NCBI RefSeq assembly: GCF_963662255.1
Contig: NC_085060.1
Coordinates: forward strand, 11,741,925 to 11,805,924
Source of the DNA: Cinclus cinclus
Taxonomy: Eukaryota > Chordata > Aves > Passeriformes > Cinclidae
Length of the DNA stretch: 64,000 bases
Reading direction: 5' to 3'
This document shows positions 52,205-64,000 of the stretch, one piece after another. A program made the translations under genes and the position numbers. Within the stretch, counting starts at the first letter, position 1. Each line of letters opens with the position of its first letter. The notes under the pieces were generated by a model, which was given only the letters and a program-made list of their open reading frames with translations, ran no database searches and was not told where the DNA came from.

Positions 52205-52332
52205 ATACCCTTGTAAAAATTCCCTTCGTAGCCCTTTTAGGTATTGGAAAGTGCTCTAAGGTCTCACTGGAACCTTCTCCTCTCCAGGCTGAACAATTCC
52301 AGTTCTCTTGGCTTTTTATCATAGGAAAGGTG
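52205..52332 (-). mobile_element. CR1 LINE internal fragment
   Basis: CCCTTGTAAAAATTCCCTTC, TTTTAGGTATTGGAAAGTGC, TCTCCTCTCCAGGCTGAACA and CATAGGAAAGGTG match, in order, the reverse complement of a segment upstream of the CR1 3' end. It overlaps in content only the last part of the copy at 3677-4009. The 3' terminus is missing, so it was truncated or split after insertion. Confidence 0.9.
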
Positions 52333-55300
52333 ACTCAGACGACAAAGCTCAGAAGGAATGTATTATATATTTTCCTATCTTCAGCTGGACTACTAACTGT
52401 TAATGACAATAACCTGAAATCTGCAATTCTGAAAATGAGGATTAAATTGACAGATTGGATAGTGGAAAAAATAGGCTCTAACTCAAAGGTAATAAAGGGT
52501 TATCCTGTTGTTATGAAAATAGGGGATTTTTGAACCAAATTGGGATGATTTTTTCCTCCCACTACAATTTTTTTTTTTTTAAAAATCCAGATTAAATAAA
52601 ATATTTCTGACTCTGTTTAACAAAAGTAAAACAAGTTCAAATAAATGTAAATCACAATTTACAACAGGAAAATAAAAATGGTCACCCTGGGACTTACTTT
52701 ACTTAGCAGCTACTGGATATGGTCCCAGTCTCTGCTTTATTTAATATTTAAATATTGTGTACAACAAAGAAGAGTAGTAAGAGTGGAGAATGAAAGCAAT
52801 TTGATGTGAATCACTGTGTATTCTCAAAGAATACTCTAGATTCTGTGAGGTTGCTGCTGAGAATTTGAATATTCTTTGGCAAGAAAGGGAATGGAATCAG
52901 CCTTTCCCCTCCAGGCTAAGCAAATCCTGAGCTGTGCTGCAAAACATGCTGCTTCTGTCAATACTCCCTGAGTTCAGACTGCACAGCCCACCTAAATAAC
53001 CCTTTCAGCCTCATATACTTTTTGTTTCTTTGTCATCCTAATTTGATGCTTAATTTGTCCTGCCAAAACCAAATTATCCATTTTTTTTTCACAAAGAAAT
53101 GAATGACATCCTTGGAGCTTGCAGAGATTCATGTAGATATTAACAAAACTGAAAATAATTTTGTCTATCTTCATGAATTGTTCTCTTCAACAGAAAGAAA
53201 AATCTACTGGATGGTTGAAGAAAGTGGAAAAGAAGAAAAATAGCCTATTTTTTCAATTACTCTTCTTTTTTTTTTTTTTTTCTGATAGGAATGTGAAGTG
53301 GTATCTAGGGGGAAATAAATCCAAGAAAGCAGAGGAAACAACAAAATTATTGACTATGTCCAAGAAGCTTATTACAGGAAGGTGTTCTGCTCATAGACTC
53401 CAGCATTTCTGTACCTATTTTAAAAAATAATTTTTAAAATTTTCAAAGCTGGCAAGAATTCTACTTCTTGACTTTTTTGTAGTAGGGCAAATCTTTGTCC
53501 CCTGGGAAGTCTTTCCTGCCCAGGGTGGTGGAAATGGTGCTGCAATGTGTGAGATTTGCAGTATTTTAATGTTTTTATAATTGCTTTGTTCCAAAAGGTT
53601 TTATCTGCAGGACTTTTGTTTTTAAATTTTTAAGTTATTAATCTCTATCAGATAATTTCTGTATGGGAAGAACTTGAGATGGATGACAGAAAAATCTTCA
53701 TTTTTAATAGTTAACCCACCTTCATAATTTGAGACAAACTAATAACTACATCTTCTTTCTTCTTAGGAAGAAGACACTAATTGAGGGAGTAAGACTTTGC
53801 TACTGAAATTTTGCTGTATAAAAGTATTTTCTCCACTAATATTTTGTAAAGAAGCCACTTTACAGTTTAATTACTTTAAATTATTTACTGACCTTGTAGC
53901 ATTCAGTTACACACAACAACTTTCTCTGCAGCAACCACAGAAATTGCTGTAGAGAGATTCCTTGACAGCAGAGAGGGCTTATCCAATTCCTGAAATAACT
54001 CCAAGGGTTTCATGTATTGAGGAGCGCTGCAGAATTTCTTTGAGATGAATGCAATGCCAGATGTAGACACTTCTGTGGGTACTGACTGAATGCCTTTCCA
54101 GGTACTCCAACAACATTGCTGTGCTTAATCAATAGAGAGAGTTTATATTGGCCATAAAACCACAGAGCATGTTCTTCTAACTAGAGGCACATGATATGTT
54201 TACTACCAAACCTGAAAACTGTATTTATTCTCCATACTCCACATTACAGAGAGGAGGAATGACTCACAGTTACTATTAGACATCTGAACCATTTCATTTT
54301 AACTGTGGAATATACTCACTAGGTAGCAGTGTCAGTATATAAAGGAGGGAGGGGGTATAATCACACATAAACCTCTGTGCGTCTGTTCGACAATATTACC
54401 ATTCAAAATTTCTTTAAAATCATGAATCCATGGATATTCAAAATTTTTAAAACATTTTCCACTCTAAACTCTTAACAGAATTTTGCCTTTAAAAATCCCA
54501 GACCAGATGACAGTGATTAAAGTATGAGTCAGATGGCAAGCAAAGTAGCAAAAGTTTGAGATTTCATTGAAATGTATCAATATTTTTTGCATGTTGTCTA
54601 GCATATTCACTGCACAGCTTTGAACACAGGAACGTAGCATTTTCACACCAAGGTCATGGTGTCCAGTACTGAACCCAGAGGCAGATTTCTGCCCACCCTC
54701 ATGGTGATGGATGTGGTGCATGCTGCTGTCATGGTTACACCACTGCCACCTTCCCATCCCTTCCTCTGGCTGCTCAGCAGAGAGCTGCTTCTGCTAACAA
54801 CCACTCACTACAGTACTGGTGGTCAGCATCAGATGGTGCTGCCTCCAAGCTGCTCTGATTCAACCCAGAGTTTTACAGAAAAATTACATGATTCTCAAAG
54901 TGAGTAAAAACTTAGATCCTCACTAACTTGTTAAGGAGACAAATACGCATTGGCTTTTCTTAGGCCATAATGTGTGAAGCTTATCACATTAAAATCTGGA
55001 AAGGGAACTTCGGAGATGATGCACTTTCACTGGAAGGGATCAGAAGAACTCAAGAGGAAATAATGGATTTTATTTTATGTTTCATATAATTTTGAAGAGT
55101 CTTCAAGGACCAAAGCCTAAAGAGGACAACATAGAAATTGTAGTTCACTTCATCAGGTTTTCAATCAGGCCTCAATAAACCTTTTTTTTAAAAATGTCAC
55201 ATCCATTAAATAAATCCAATAAAAATCCATTATTGAAAGTAAAGTCTCTCAAATAAAGTGATTATATTATTTCCTTTTTCCTAGTCAGTACTGGTCATTT

Positions 55301-58300
55301 TGGAAAGGATGGTAATATTTTCTTTGAGTTTATTAACATTAGTATGAATCCAAGGAGGTGAATATGCTTTAGAACGCTCACTACAGGTTCTTGGTGATTG
55401 TGTTAATAAGAAATGTTACCCAACACAACTCGGAAACAAACATATGTGCTTGCTGCAGACATGAACAAAATGAAATGCCTACAACTGTTGAAACTTCTGG
55501 TTGGTAAATATATAATTTCTGTACTGTTTTCTGAACAAATCCATGTTATTGTGAAAAACCACCACATCTCCTGTCACTAAATTTGGCTTCAAAATTTAGA
55601 AATGCACACAAATCCCCACAGGGGGCTGTGCTGCAGTGCCAATGAAGCTAAAGCCAATGGCTAGCTCCTTCCAGGGACTTTTCTTTTCTTGTTTTCTTGG
55701 GTCTTTGGTTGAGGGTTATTTTTTTGACTTTCCAAAAACAAATACTGCAGCTCTATATGCCTATTCACCAGAGTATTTTGGCAAATAAGCCTTTGAAATT
55801 CATCAAACTCCTGACTTCCCCCCAGAGAGCTCCTGTTTACCTGGGGCCTGGCTGCATGATGCAGACTAAGTCTAACATAATGATAAGAATAAATCTAAAT
55901 AGCACCTTCCAAACCACCAGACCTTTGGGAAATTCACACTTATACTTGTGTGAAAAAGCCAACAGACACATTCGATAAAATGCTGCTTTACTGATACTAT
56001 CAGTAAGTTGCTAAGTTCTCTTTCCATACATGACTCCCAAGAGAAAGTCACTTTTCTATGTACAGATCACCCTCTCCTCTGTTGTTACTGCCTGACTGTA
56101 ATAGAGTCATAACAGCAAATAACTTGTATCTTTCTGCTCCACCTTCAAGTGTTTCTAATTTTAGGGGTTTGGATGTTTTTGTGGTTTTTTTTCTTTTTTT
56201 TTTGTTCTGTTTTTCCTTTTTGCATAACTGAGAAGACAATCTGATGCCAGTGATGATGCTGAAGTTACTATACTGCCTAGTTAGGCCTTATAGGATTTGC
56301 GTGTTCACATCATCATTCAGTAAAATTGCTCTCTAAAGTCTTAAAAATTTTGTTTCTATTCAAGATGAAAGAAAGACCTTAAATAAGGACCAGAGATATT
56401 TAAGAGCATATGAAATGATTATAGGTCCCATAAGGATGCAACCCGCATAAATCACTAAAATGTCAGAAATGGGGACCCAAAATTAGGAAACATCATGATT
56501 CAGAGAGGCTACTTTCACATATCCAATGCAGATCATAGCCTTCATGTGATAAAACCTCACATTATTTCTGTAAAATACTACCATTAATCAGTGCATGAAA
56601 TGCAAATAAATCACTTGCTGACACTTATTCAATATTATCAGTTTTATCCCCACTGTTCACTCTATGGTAGTATGCCTTGTTTATTGTACACTAAACCCCT
56701 GACTGGACAAAATGATTAATTTCTTCAGAGCCTTTCTATGACATTTATTAGTGCAGTATTTAGTTCCTTCACTACACATTCATAACAACTATCTGAGATA
56801 AGTGCATATTGATATTCCTATTCCAGAGGTAGATGTAATGCCAGAAATCCAAAATTTGATTTAGTGCTATATTGTAGCTTAGATATTCAAGGCAGAAGAC
56901 TTCACTCCATTTCCAGCTGTGAAGTCTCAGCATTGGTGTATATTGCCTTCCCAAGTCACATGTCCAGGATATTCACAGCTCAGGTAAACCCTTATCGAGT
57001 GTGGGTTTGGCAACCAGCATAGAATTACTGTGTGTCAGGAGCATGCAGAAAAACAATTCTCCAGGTCACTAAGCACGAGGACATCTTTTTTCTTCCTACA
57101 ACACCCTGCCTCTTTCACTCAATCCTATCCAGAAATAAATGAGAGGGGATTGAAACATTTTTCTCTCTACAGAAGTCACAAGGCCACCGACTGCTGGAGC
57201 ACAGTGAAGTTTTGAATGACCATCCCAACATTCTCCTGTGTGCTCTTCCCTAATCATCCCCTGTGTAGATAGGTGGCACAGAGTACTGGGACAGATCAGC
57301 CCTTTCTGCTTTAACCCAGAATGTATTTTCTTTTCTTCCCTTCCAAAAAATCCTCTTAAATTCTTCTATTACATATCATCTTCTTTAATGCCTTATACTT
57401 CCTTACAAATGTTGTGTGGGTGCAAGGGCTGTAAACTTCCTCATGGACCAGCTCTTAAAAAGGATCAGGAACTTCCACCATGAGTTTCAGATATTTACTG
57501 GCAACTGAAGAATAGGAGAATTCAGTTATTTCCTTCACTCTGCTTGGGGGCTGTGGAAGATACAGGAGGGAGAGTTTCCCTGCTCATGTGCTCTAAATCT
57601 CTCCTGGCAAAACCTACACAATCAAAAGTTTCAGATGCAGGAAAGGTCTTGTTTAGCTCCAGGGCTGGATCATACCCACTGTGAATAAATACAAAGTTTG
57701 TTGCACAAATAAAACCTGAGAAAACCAAGCTTAGCAGACAGTTTAAAATTGGATTTAGTTTTCAGAGTTTTATATTAAATATTCAAAAATAATATTTTGG
57801 ATAAAACAGCTGCTCTTCATCCTACCTACTTCTAGGAATACCTGTGGATTGTGTGTCAGATCATCTTTTAGTTGAGCAAACCAACGCATTTTCTTCTTGT
57901 TTCATTCATCGTGTTCAAAAATACACTAAAGTGGATATTTAAATTCATATTGATCAATATCTAAATGGCTTCATGGAGACTAATTAAAAACAATATACAA
58001 GTCCAAATTGAAAATTCAGTTTAAAAAAACACTGAAATATCAAAAAATAGAGAAAGTGACAAAATCTGATTTAGCTAAGTACTGAATATTTTACTATTCT
58101 GATATCCTTCACACACCATTGATGTGAATGATATCATAACATCACAGGAGGATGGATATATATACAAAAAGCATGGGAACTGGACTTCCAAAATAGCTGG
58201 TAAAATAAGAGAGAGGAAAGAGGAAAGGATAAATTTCAGGTTAGTTTGTTAAAAAAACAACAATGTAACCTCTCTCTTCTTGTCCCCTGAATAAACATTT

Positions 58301-59146
58301 ACAGATGCATATATATAATTGAGTTAATAGAAGTGATTTTTTATCATTTTGTGGGTTGTTTGGTTTGTTTGCTTGTTTTAAATAGAACTTTAAGCAAGAT
58401 TTATTCAGGGACAATTTTGGCTTAATTGATCTCGGGCTAAAGGAATGAACTGGCAGATCTCTTGAGACTGCTTCCAGGTCTAATCTCCTGAGATGAGTAG
58501 CCAGGGACAGCTGTAACCTGATGCATCTTATCAATCATAAAATAAAATTCTGTGCAGACTGCAGAGCGAGCACTGCTTCTCGGCACAGTCATTTGGGTAC
58601 TGGTAAGGTATTTAATTGCAATGTGATCCTCACTATTAAAGATGCATGAACTTTTTAAATGAAAGTGCAGGGAAGTCTGGGAATGTCTTATTCCTCAAAC
58701 CTATTGCTTATAATATTGCTGGTGTTCCCAGTGCAGGCATCATTGTCGTGATATGAAGCACTAAGTGCTTGAAGAACTGAGGTTTCAATCAGTCTCCATA
58801 TGCCCAAATAAAGCATAGATGAAAAGCATAAGAAAATATATTCTAAGTCTTGAAACAAGAAGTAAACAACAGATTTTACACAAGACTACTATTCTGGAGA
58901 GGAAAGTCATTCATTCTTTTTTATAATTCCCCACATTTGTTCACACATTTCACATTTCTTGTTGACACAAAGCATAGTATTGTTTTATCTCCTTGTCTAC
59001 CCATTCTGTTATGATATAAAGCCTCCCCCACCTCAGTAAGATCAGCTCAATCTATCACTCCAGCCTAATGTTCTCATCAAACCCAGGCAGCCTTGCTCCA
59101 TTTCTCATCTGCAATGAGCCCCTGATCCACGCATCTTAACCCCCCC

Positions 59147-59187
59147 GCAGGGCTCGGGTGTCTGCCTGGGGAGGGTTCCAGCCCTGC
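59147..59187. repeat. GC-rich hairpin
   Basis: GCAGGGCT (59147-59154) and AGCCCTGC (59180-59187) pair perfectly around a 25-nt GC-rich loop, within a local GC-rich patch (about 59130-59240). Confidence 0.55.
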
Positions 59188-59527
59188 AGTCTGTACAGGA
59201 GGGATGCACACTGTGCAGGTGCCACTCAGGGGGCCACTGATCTCACACTCACCTAACCTCCTTTCCTCTCACATTCCTTTACTGACTTCCTGTAATTGTC
59301 TCTACCTGTAATCTATTTCTTACTCTGTTTCCATAACCCAATTAATTAAAGGAAACCCAACTTTAAGTACATATATATCCAGAACAAACAAAAGGTATGC
59401 GTAAAGTTTGAAAACACTGAAGTATGTGTTTTAATTCATTTCAATTTATAGCTGTGGCTTACCCCATAAAATCACAGTGATAGCAAATGCTTACTCATCT
59501 TTTTCCACTTTTGGGAAACTGAAACAA

Positions 59528-59610
59528 ATTTGCATGCACACATAGATCAGAGAGCAAGAAAATGTGTGTCTAATTAACATCAACGAACAGCTAATTATGA
59601 ACAATAAACA
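59528..59610 (+). promoter_or_regulatory. Candidate enhancer: POU, homeodomain, SOX/FOX motifs
   Basis: Within 83 bp: ATTTGCAT octamer (59528-59535), two TAATTA homeodomain cores (59571-59576, 59592-59597), ACAAT SOX-like core (59601) and ATAAACA forkhead core (59604-59610). Each is common in AT-rich DNA; only their density is notable. Conservation is unknown. Confidence 0.2.
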
Positions 59611-62600
59611 TTGGATGAAGAGAATCAGTCTGCGAAAGAGGAGTGGAGGATGCCAATTTGGTCATATAAATCCCTGATCAAATATTTCAGGGCAGCTAAC
59701 ACTAACAGGAGCAAATTTACTACTGGCTGCAAGATTTTCTCAGGTCTGTAGATATTTCTTTCTGACAGGAGCATCTCATCCTAGCCCTGCATCTCACAAT
59801 GGAAGCAGACAAAGAGGAAAAAAAGGTTGGTCATTTAACAGGAAAGGTTCTGTTTGAATCAAAATATCTATATGACAGCTCCCCCCACACACCAAAAACT
59901 GGGAAAAATGGAACACATCTGAAGTTTAAAACCTAATATTGTTACAGGTCTTACTATGTTATGCTGAGGTCTCCCCAAATATTGTCTCACATCCAAGCTA
60001 AAACCTTTTGGAAATCCTTGGGGTGTTTTGTTTGCTTGTAGTTGGTTTTGCTATTTTTGTTGTTTGTTGTTTTTTGGGGTTTTTTTTATTATTAGTTTTT
60101 CAATGTTTCTGTGTATTTCCAGAATACTCCAGAGGTATTCTCCAGATTACCTTTACTTCATGATATCTGAAAACTGTTTCTTTTCCTTTAAGGCAGTTGT
60201 GAAACAGCACTCTTTAAACCTTATCTAAATGTTTTGGAAGACTGAACAGATGGCAAAGCAAGTTCATTTTCAATTTCTGTTTGTCCATTTAGGGATACTA
60301 AGGAAGTAAGCAGCATCTAGCTTAATTTTGGGGGGGTGTTTCTAATTAAATTCAATTTTTTACCTCTTTTTATTACTTGTAGGAAGTGTCCTGTCTACCA
60401 TTTAAGAGTTAAGAATCTCAGACCTAGCAGATGAGGAAATTGGTTTACTCAATAACAATACAATCCTTGAGCCAAAAGCTCTTGAACACAATATTTTCTA
60501 ATAATGACTATGTGCTATTCCACAATTCCTACATTGTACTGTCAGATAAATACTTAGTGTCTCTAGGTATGTTATCGAGTGTGTTTACTTGAAACATTAA
60601 AATACTGTGATTATTTGAAAGAGGCAACCTCATTTTTTCATGTGTTGGTATGTGATAAAAATGAGATAATGAAATACTGATTATTTATAATGCTTTTGGA
60701 AGTAGACATTTATGGTGTGCAAATGCTGGTGTTAGTTACAGAGTATACAACCCCAGGGGTGATGTCTGGACCAATTCAGGTATTTATAAAAACCATTCAC
60801 ACCAGCTTGGCTCTTTCCAATCCCCCCACTATGTGCAACTGAATGGGGGACAGCACTTTCAAATTGTGTTTTCTGTGGCCCACAGATTCCTCTATTCTCC
60901 TCATGAATATTATGTCACATACTGTATAGATAGCTCATATTAAAAATGTTTTATAAATTATTAGTTTTAAAAATGTGTTTATAAATTATTAATGCAATCC
61001 TATATCTTTTACTGTCCTGTGCTTCTGTATGCACACCTCCATAGAAGAAAAAAAAGATGAAGAATTTAAAAGTAAAAGCATCTGTGTTTCATCTTGAATA
61101 GTTTTTCGATCTTGTTGAGGGTTTCTGTTCTTTAACATCATGTTTTCTTCCAAATCAATATGTATATTTTACCAGGATCAAAAACTATTGCAATGCTGAC
61201 TTCTATTTCTGGAATAAATATATTTATTATTCTCAACTGAACAGCAGAATCTGAGACACCATCCAGACATCAGGAATTATGAGCGGCAAGACAGACTACA
61301 GATAACAAACACTAGTGATAAATGTGAACTTGTAATGAGCTTCCACAATTAAAAATTCCAGTCAAAAATTCCATTTACAAAGTGTAAGAAATCCTCATGT
61401 CTCTCTATCCCTGGTTTTCCTAATGCATGTGTTTCTTAGCTCACATGAACCCACTGCCTCACAGGAGTATGATGTACACACACTTTTTCTTTTCTTCGAG
61501 GATTTGAAAATTTTGTGGCACATATATCTTAGTTGTACATAGCAATATTTCAACATGCAGCATCTATTAAAAGGTGAATACAATTGCTTAGAGTTGTTCA
61601 GGAGAAGATTAATTATTTGGTGGGTTGAATTTAAGACTCTTTCAACTGCACAGTAAGAGGTGTTTATCAGGTGGATGCCAATACTTGTGAAGAGAGAAAA
61701 ATTTTGAAAGCCTAAACTTCCATTTTATATACACTATTAGCTTTTGGTGGTACCCTGTTCCCAGGGCCTCCATACATCCTGCTGCACTGAAGCAATAAAT
61801 GAAGAGTTAACTGCAAAGAGAAACCAGATGGAATTTACGTGCCTAATGTAACCATATAGAATTCGGCTAAAACACTGAATGATAACTATTAAGATCATAA
61901 AACCATCCAATATTAAGAAAAATTTTCTCTCTAGTTTTTGTCTCTTAATGACTACCTAAGTATGTGTGTAAATACAAAAGGTGCACAGAAAGTTCATCTA
62001 TTAATATCAGACTTCTCATGCATTAATTATAGGTATATGTTAAATCCTTTCTTGTTAAAGAAGAAACTTGACAAGAAGCACAAGAAAAATTCAGTGGCCC
62101 AGATGTGCTAGACTGTCTGGTGGCAGTGTATTGCAGAAGTTGCTGTATATACCTCACAGAAATAAAAAAGTAATACTTGTACTACTTTAAGGCAACCACC
62201 AAACAATTTCAGAGCTCTGTACAGATCTTGCCCTTACGCCATTGATGGATCCTGTTCTTGTTTCTAATTCTTAAACTGTTTTAAAAAGGTTGCAGAAAAG
62301 AATTGGCACATGGTCTGGAAGGTGTGTGGATGAAAGGTTCCCAAGCAAACATGGCATGGGAACCAAAATCCAGAGGTCAAAATCATAAACTATTTCTTGA
62401 AAAATACCTATTAATTTTGTCCTGTTGAATATATCCTTAAGGTCCAGTTTAAACAAAGTACAGCAAAGATTATTTCAGCCCAGGATGCAGAACCTCCCGT
62501 TGGTGTTCTCCCATGTTCATGTTTTTGCTTAACCTAAAGCTATGCTTACACTGCTGCCACTAGAGCATTACTGCTTTTTACATGCAGTATTTAGTGAAAA

Positions 62601-62870
62601 AGTAAAAAATCACCTTTGGCAGCAGCCACTAGCAATCTATGTCAAGTATCACTAAATTGCATAGCCCCCTGACTAGGTTTTAAATGGAGACAGACTTAAA
62701 TGAACTTGCTGCTCATCCCAGAAAGTATTTCACAGCAATTCTTAAGCAAGCAGAGAGAATGTGAGCTATAGCCACACAATACATTGAGCAGAGCTTTTCA
62801 TTCCCTGAGCAGCAAATGGATATGCAGCCTGTGCCCCTCCAAGGAACTGTCATCTGCAATTTGATACTCT

Positions 62871-62949
62871 AAGTTCCCTGGGAACTTGTATATTATTAGA
62901 CAGTAGTTACTGTTATGTTTAAATTAATTCATATAACAGTACAAGTTCC
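62871..62949. repeat. Cluster of related inverted repeats
   Basis: AAGTTCCC-T-GGGAACTT (62871-62887) is a perfect palindrome. GGAACTTGT (62881-62889) pairs with ACAAGTTCC (62941-62949), and ACTGTTAT (62909-62916) pairs with ATAACAGT (62933-62940). The right arm is continuous (17 nt); the left arm is split by a 19-nt insert. It lies about 0.8 kb before the telomeric repeats. Confidence 0.75.
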
Positions 62950-63725
62950 TGTCAGCGTAATTACATGCACACGGATGGTGTTTGGATGAATGACTCCCAC
63001 ACCTGTCCACATCACTGCTTCAAATATCAAAAAGATTGATAAAAGGCAAACATTTTACCTGCTCCAAACAACAGACCACAACAGCATTTTCGCCTCCCTC
63101 TCCTCCACTCCGGCTGATGCTCTCAAAGACACATCCTGGCAGTTACCAGCCACAAACAGGCTCTGAAGGCTCTGCTGGGGTCTTAACAACAAGTCCTAAT
63201 CCTGCCTGGCATCCTGTGATAAATAAGTTGTTAGAAGCTGCTAGAAGTTGGATCAATGCAAAGAAACATCACCCTAACAAAACATGCACAGAAATTTTGC
63301 AAAGCAGGAAGATGCTGAGAGAGAAATGGCATTGTTAGGATGTTAACAGCTTCCAAGCAGCTGTGCCTGGTCCTTGGCAATCCCAGTGCAATGTCAATAG
63401 AGTTACTCCAAACGTTTCAAAGACTCTTAGCACTGCAAAAATAACTATGAATAATACCATCTAAAAATACTGCAGTAATTCATCCTCATTCCCCCTCCCA
63501 ACACCTACCCTGGGCTGTTGCATTTACACTCTGTTTGAATTTCACAATTTAGAGCACCAGCTGAACATTTACAATAAGATACTAAAAACTCAGTGTTCAC
63601 AGTAAACTTATGTCTCTTGGCATCATCAATTGTACAGCAAAATTACTTAAAAGAATGAAAATTTGTGGCTCCTATTTGGATTATAGACCACACCATAAGT
63701 AGGAATCCTAGAGATTTGCCTTACT
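62950..63725. other. Non-coding DNA before the telomeric array
   Basis: No supported gene. A 100-codon plus frame (63036-63338) has no recognisable domain. No subtelomeric satellite is visible; ordinary AT-rich sequence runs straight into the repeat. Confidence 0.55.
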
Positions 63726-64000
63726 CTAACCTAACATCTTCCCTAAACTAAACCTAACCCCAAACCCTAACCCCTTACACTAAGCCTAACCCTAACCCTA
63801 ACCCTAAACCCTAACACTAACCTAAGAGTAAACCTAACCCTAACCGTAACCCTAACCCTAAACCTAAACCCTAAACCTAACCCTAAACCCTAACCCTAAC
63901 CCTAACCTAACAGTAACCCTAAACCCCTTACCCTAAGCCCTAACCCTAACCCCTAAGACTAACCCCTTACCAGAAACCCTAACCCTAACCCCAACACTAA
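63726..64000 (+). repeat. Degenerate telomere-type (CCCTAA)n array
   Basis: About 275 bp of CCCTAA units with many variants (CCCTAAA, CCTAA, CCCCTAA, CCGTAA, CCCCTTA, ACACTAA), running off the right edge. The degeneracy is typical of interstitial or proximal telomeric sequence rather than the distal, homogeneous part of a telomere. The plus strand carries the C-rich strand after unique sequence, opposite to a right-hand chromosome terminus. Confidence 0.95.

Larger units (their letters stand above)
52333..62870. other. AT-rich non-coding DNA, no gene seen
   Basis: No supported gene and no further named transposon over more than 10 kb. It contains a T16 run (53266-53281), T-rich stretches near 56170-56220 and 60060-60095, and a TATATAAAGG sequence at 54336 with no promoter context. 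A GC-rich hairpin at 59147-59187 and a motif cluster at 59528-59610 are listed separately. Frames up to 97 codons are unrecognised. Confidence 0.55.

Noticed and set aside
54336..54345. TATATAAAGG as a promoter
   Set aside because: TATA-like strings are frequent in AT-rich DNA; there is no CpG island, start-site motif or exon downstream.
63726..64000. True chromosome terminus
   Set aside because: CCCTAA on the plus strand following unique sequence is opposite to the orientation of a right-hand telomere, and the units are too degenerate.

Overview
The window reads as vertebrate, almost certainly avian, nuclear DNA. The basis is a set of CR1 LINE fragments with the typical 3' end (seven copies or pieces, both orientations), two solo-LTR-like elements resembling bird endogenous retrovirus LTRs, a CpG island set in AT-rich non-coding DNA, and degenerate vertebrate telomere-type (CCCTAA)n repeats at the right edge. 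The species cannot be named from this. A songbird is my guess, because the LTR at 19.6 kb resembles songbird ERV LTRs as I remember them.

Layout. Positions 1-1080 are a very GC-rich CpG island that continues off the left edge and looks like a bidirectional promoter. It holds a TATAAAT box, a strong minus-strand splice donor at 342 (transcript leaving the window to the left) and a plus-strand donor at 959 (transcript entering the window). From about 1.1 kb to 63.7 kb the sequence is AT-rich and has no protein-coding exon I can support. It is intron and/or intergenic DNA with CR1 pieces (3.7, 8.2-8.8, 22.3, 24.5, 42.8, 46.2 and 52.2 kb, plus a bare CR1 tail at 30.0 kb), LTRs at 19.6 and 45.6-46.1 kb, and scattered microsatellites, homopolymers and inverted repeats. 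One acceptor/donor pair on the plus strand (15084-15146) looks like a small non-coding or start-codon exon, and would fit a transcript from the CpG island. The last 275 bp are degenerate telomeric repeats.

No conventional gene, operon, CRISPR array, tRNA or rRNA was found. Every open frame of 60-230 codons is explained by GC-rich sequence, repeats or chance. The points most worth checking are the telomeric repeat, whose orientation is opposite to that of a real right-hand chromosome end and so marks an interstitial array or an assembly join; the divergent promoter; the candidate exon at 15.1 kb; an unusual inverted-repeat cluster about 0.8 kb before the telomeric array; and a compact group of developmental transcription-factor motifs near 59.5 kb. 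I do not see a clearly novel biological system.
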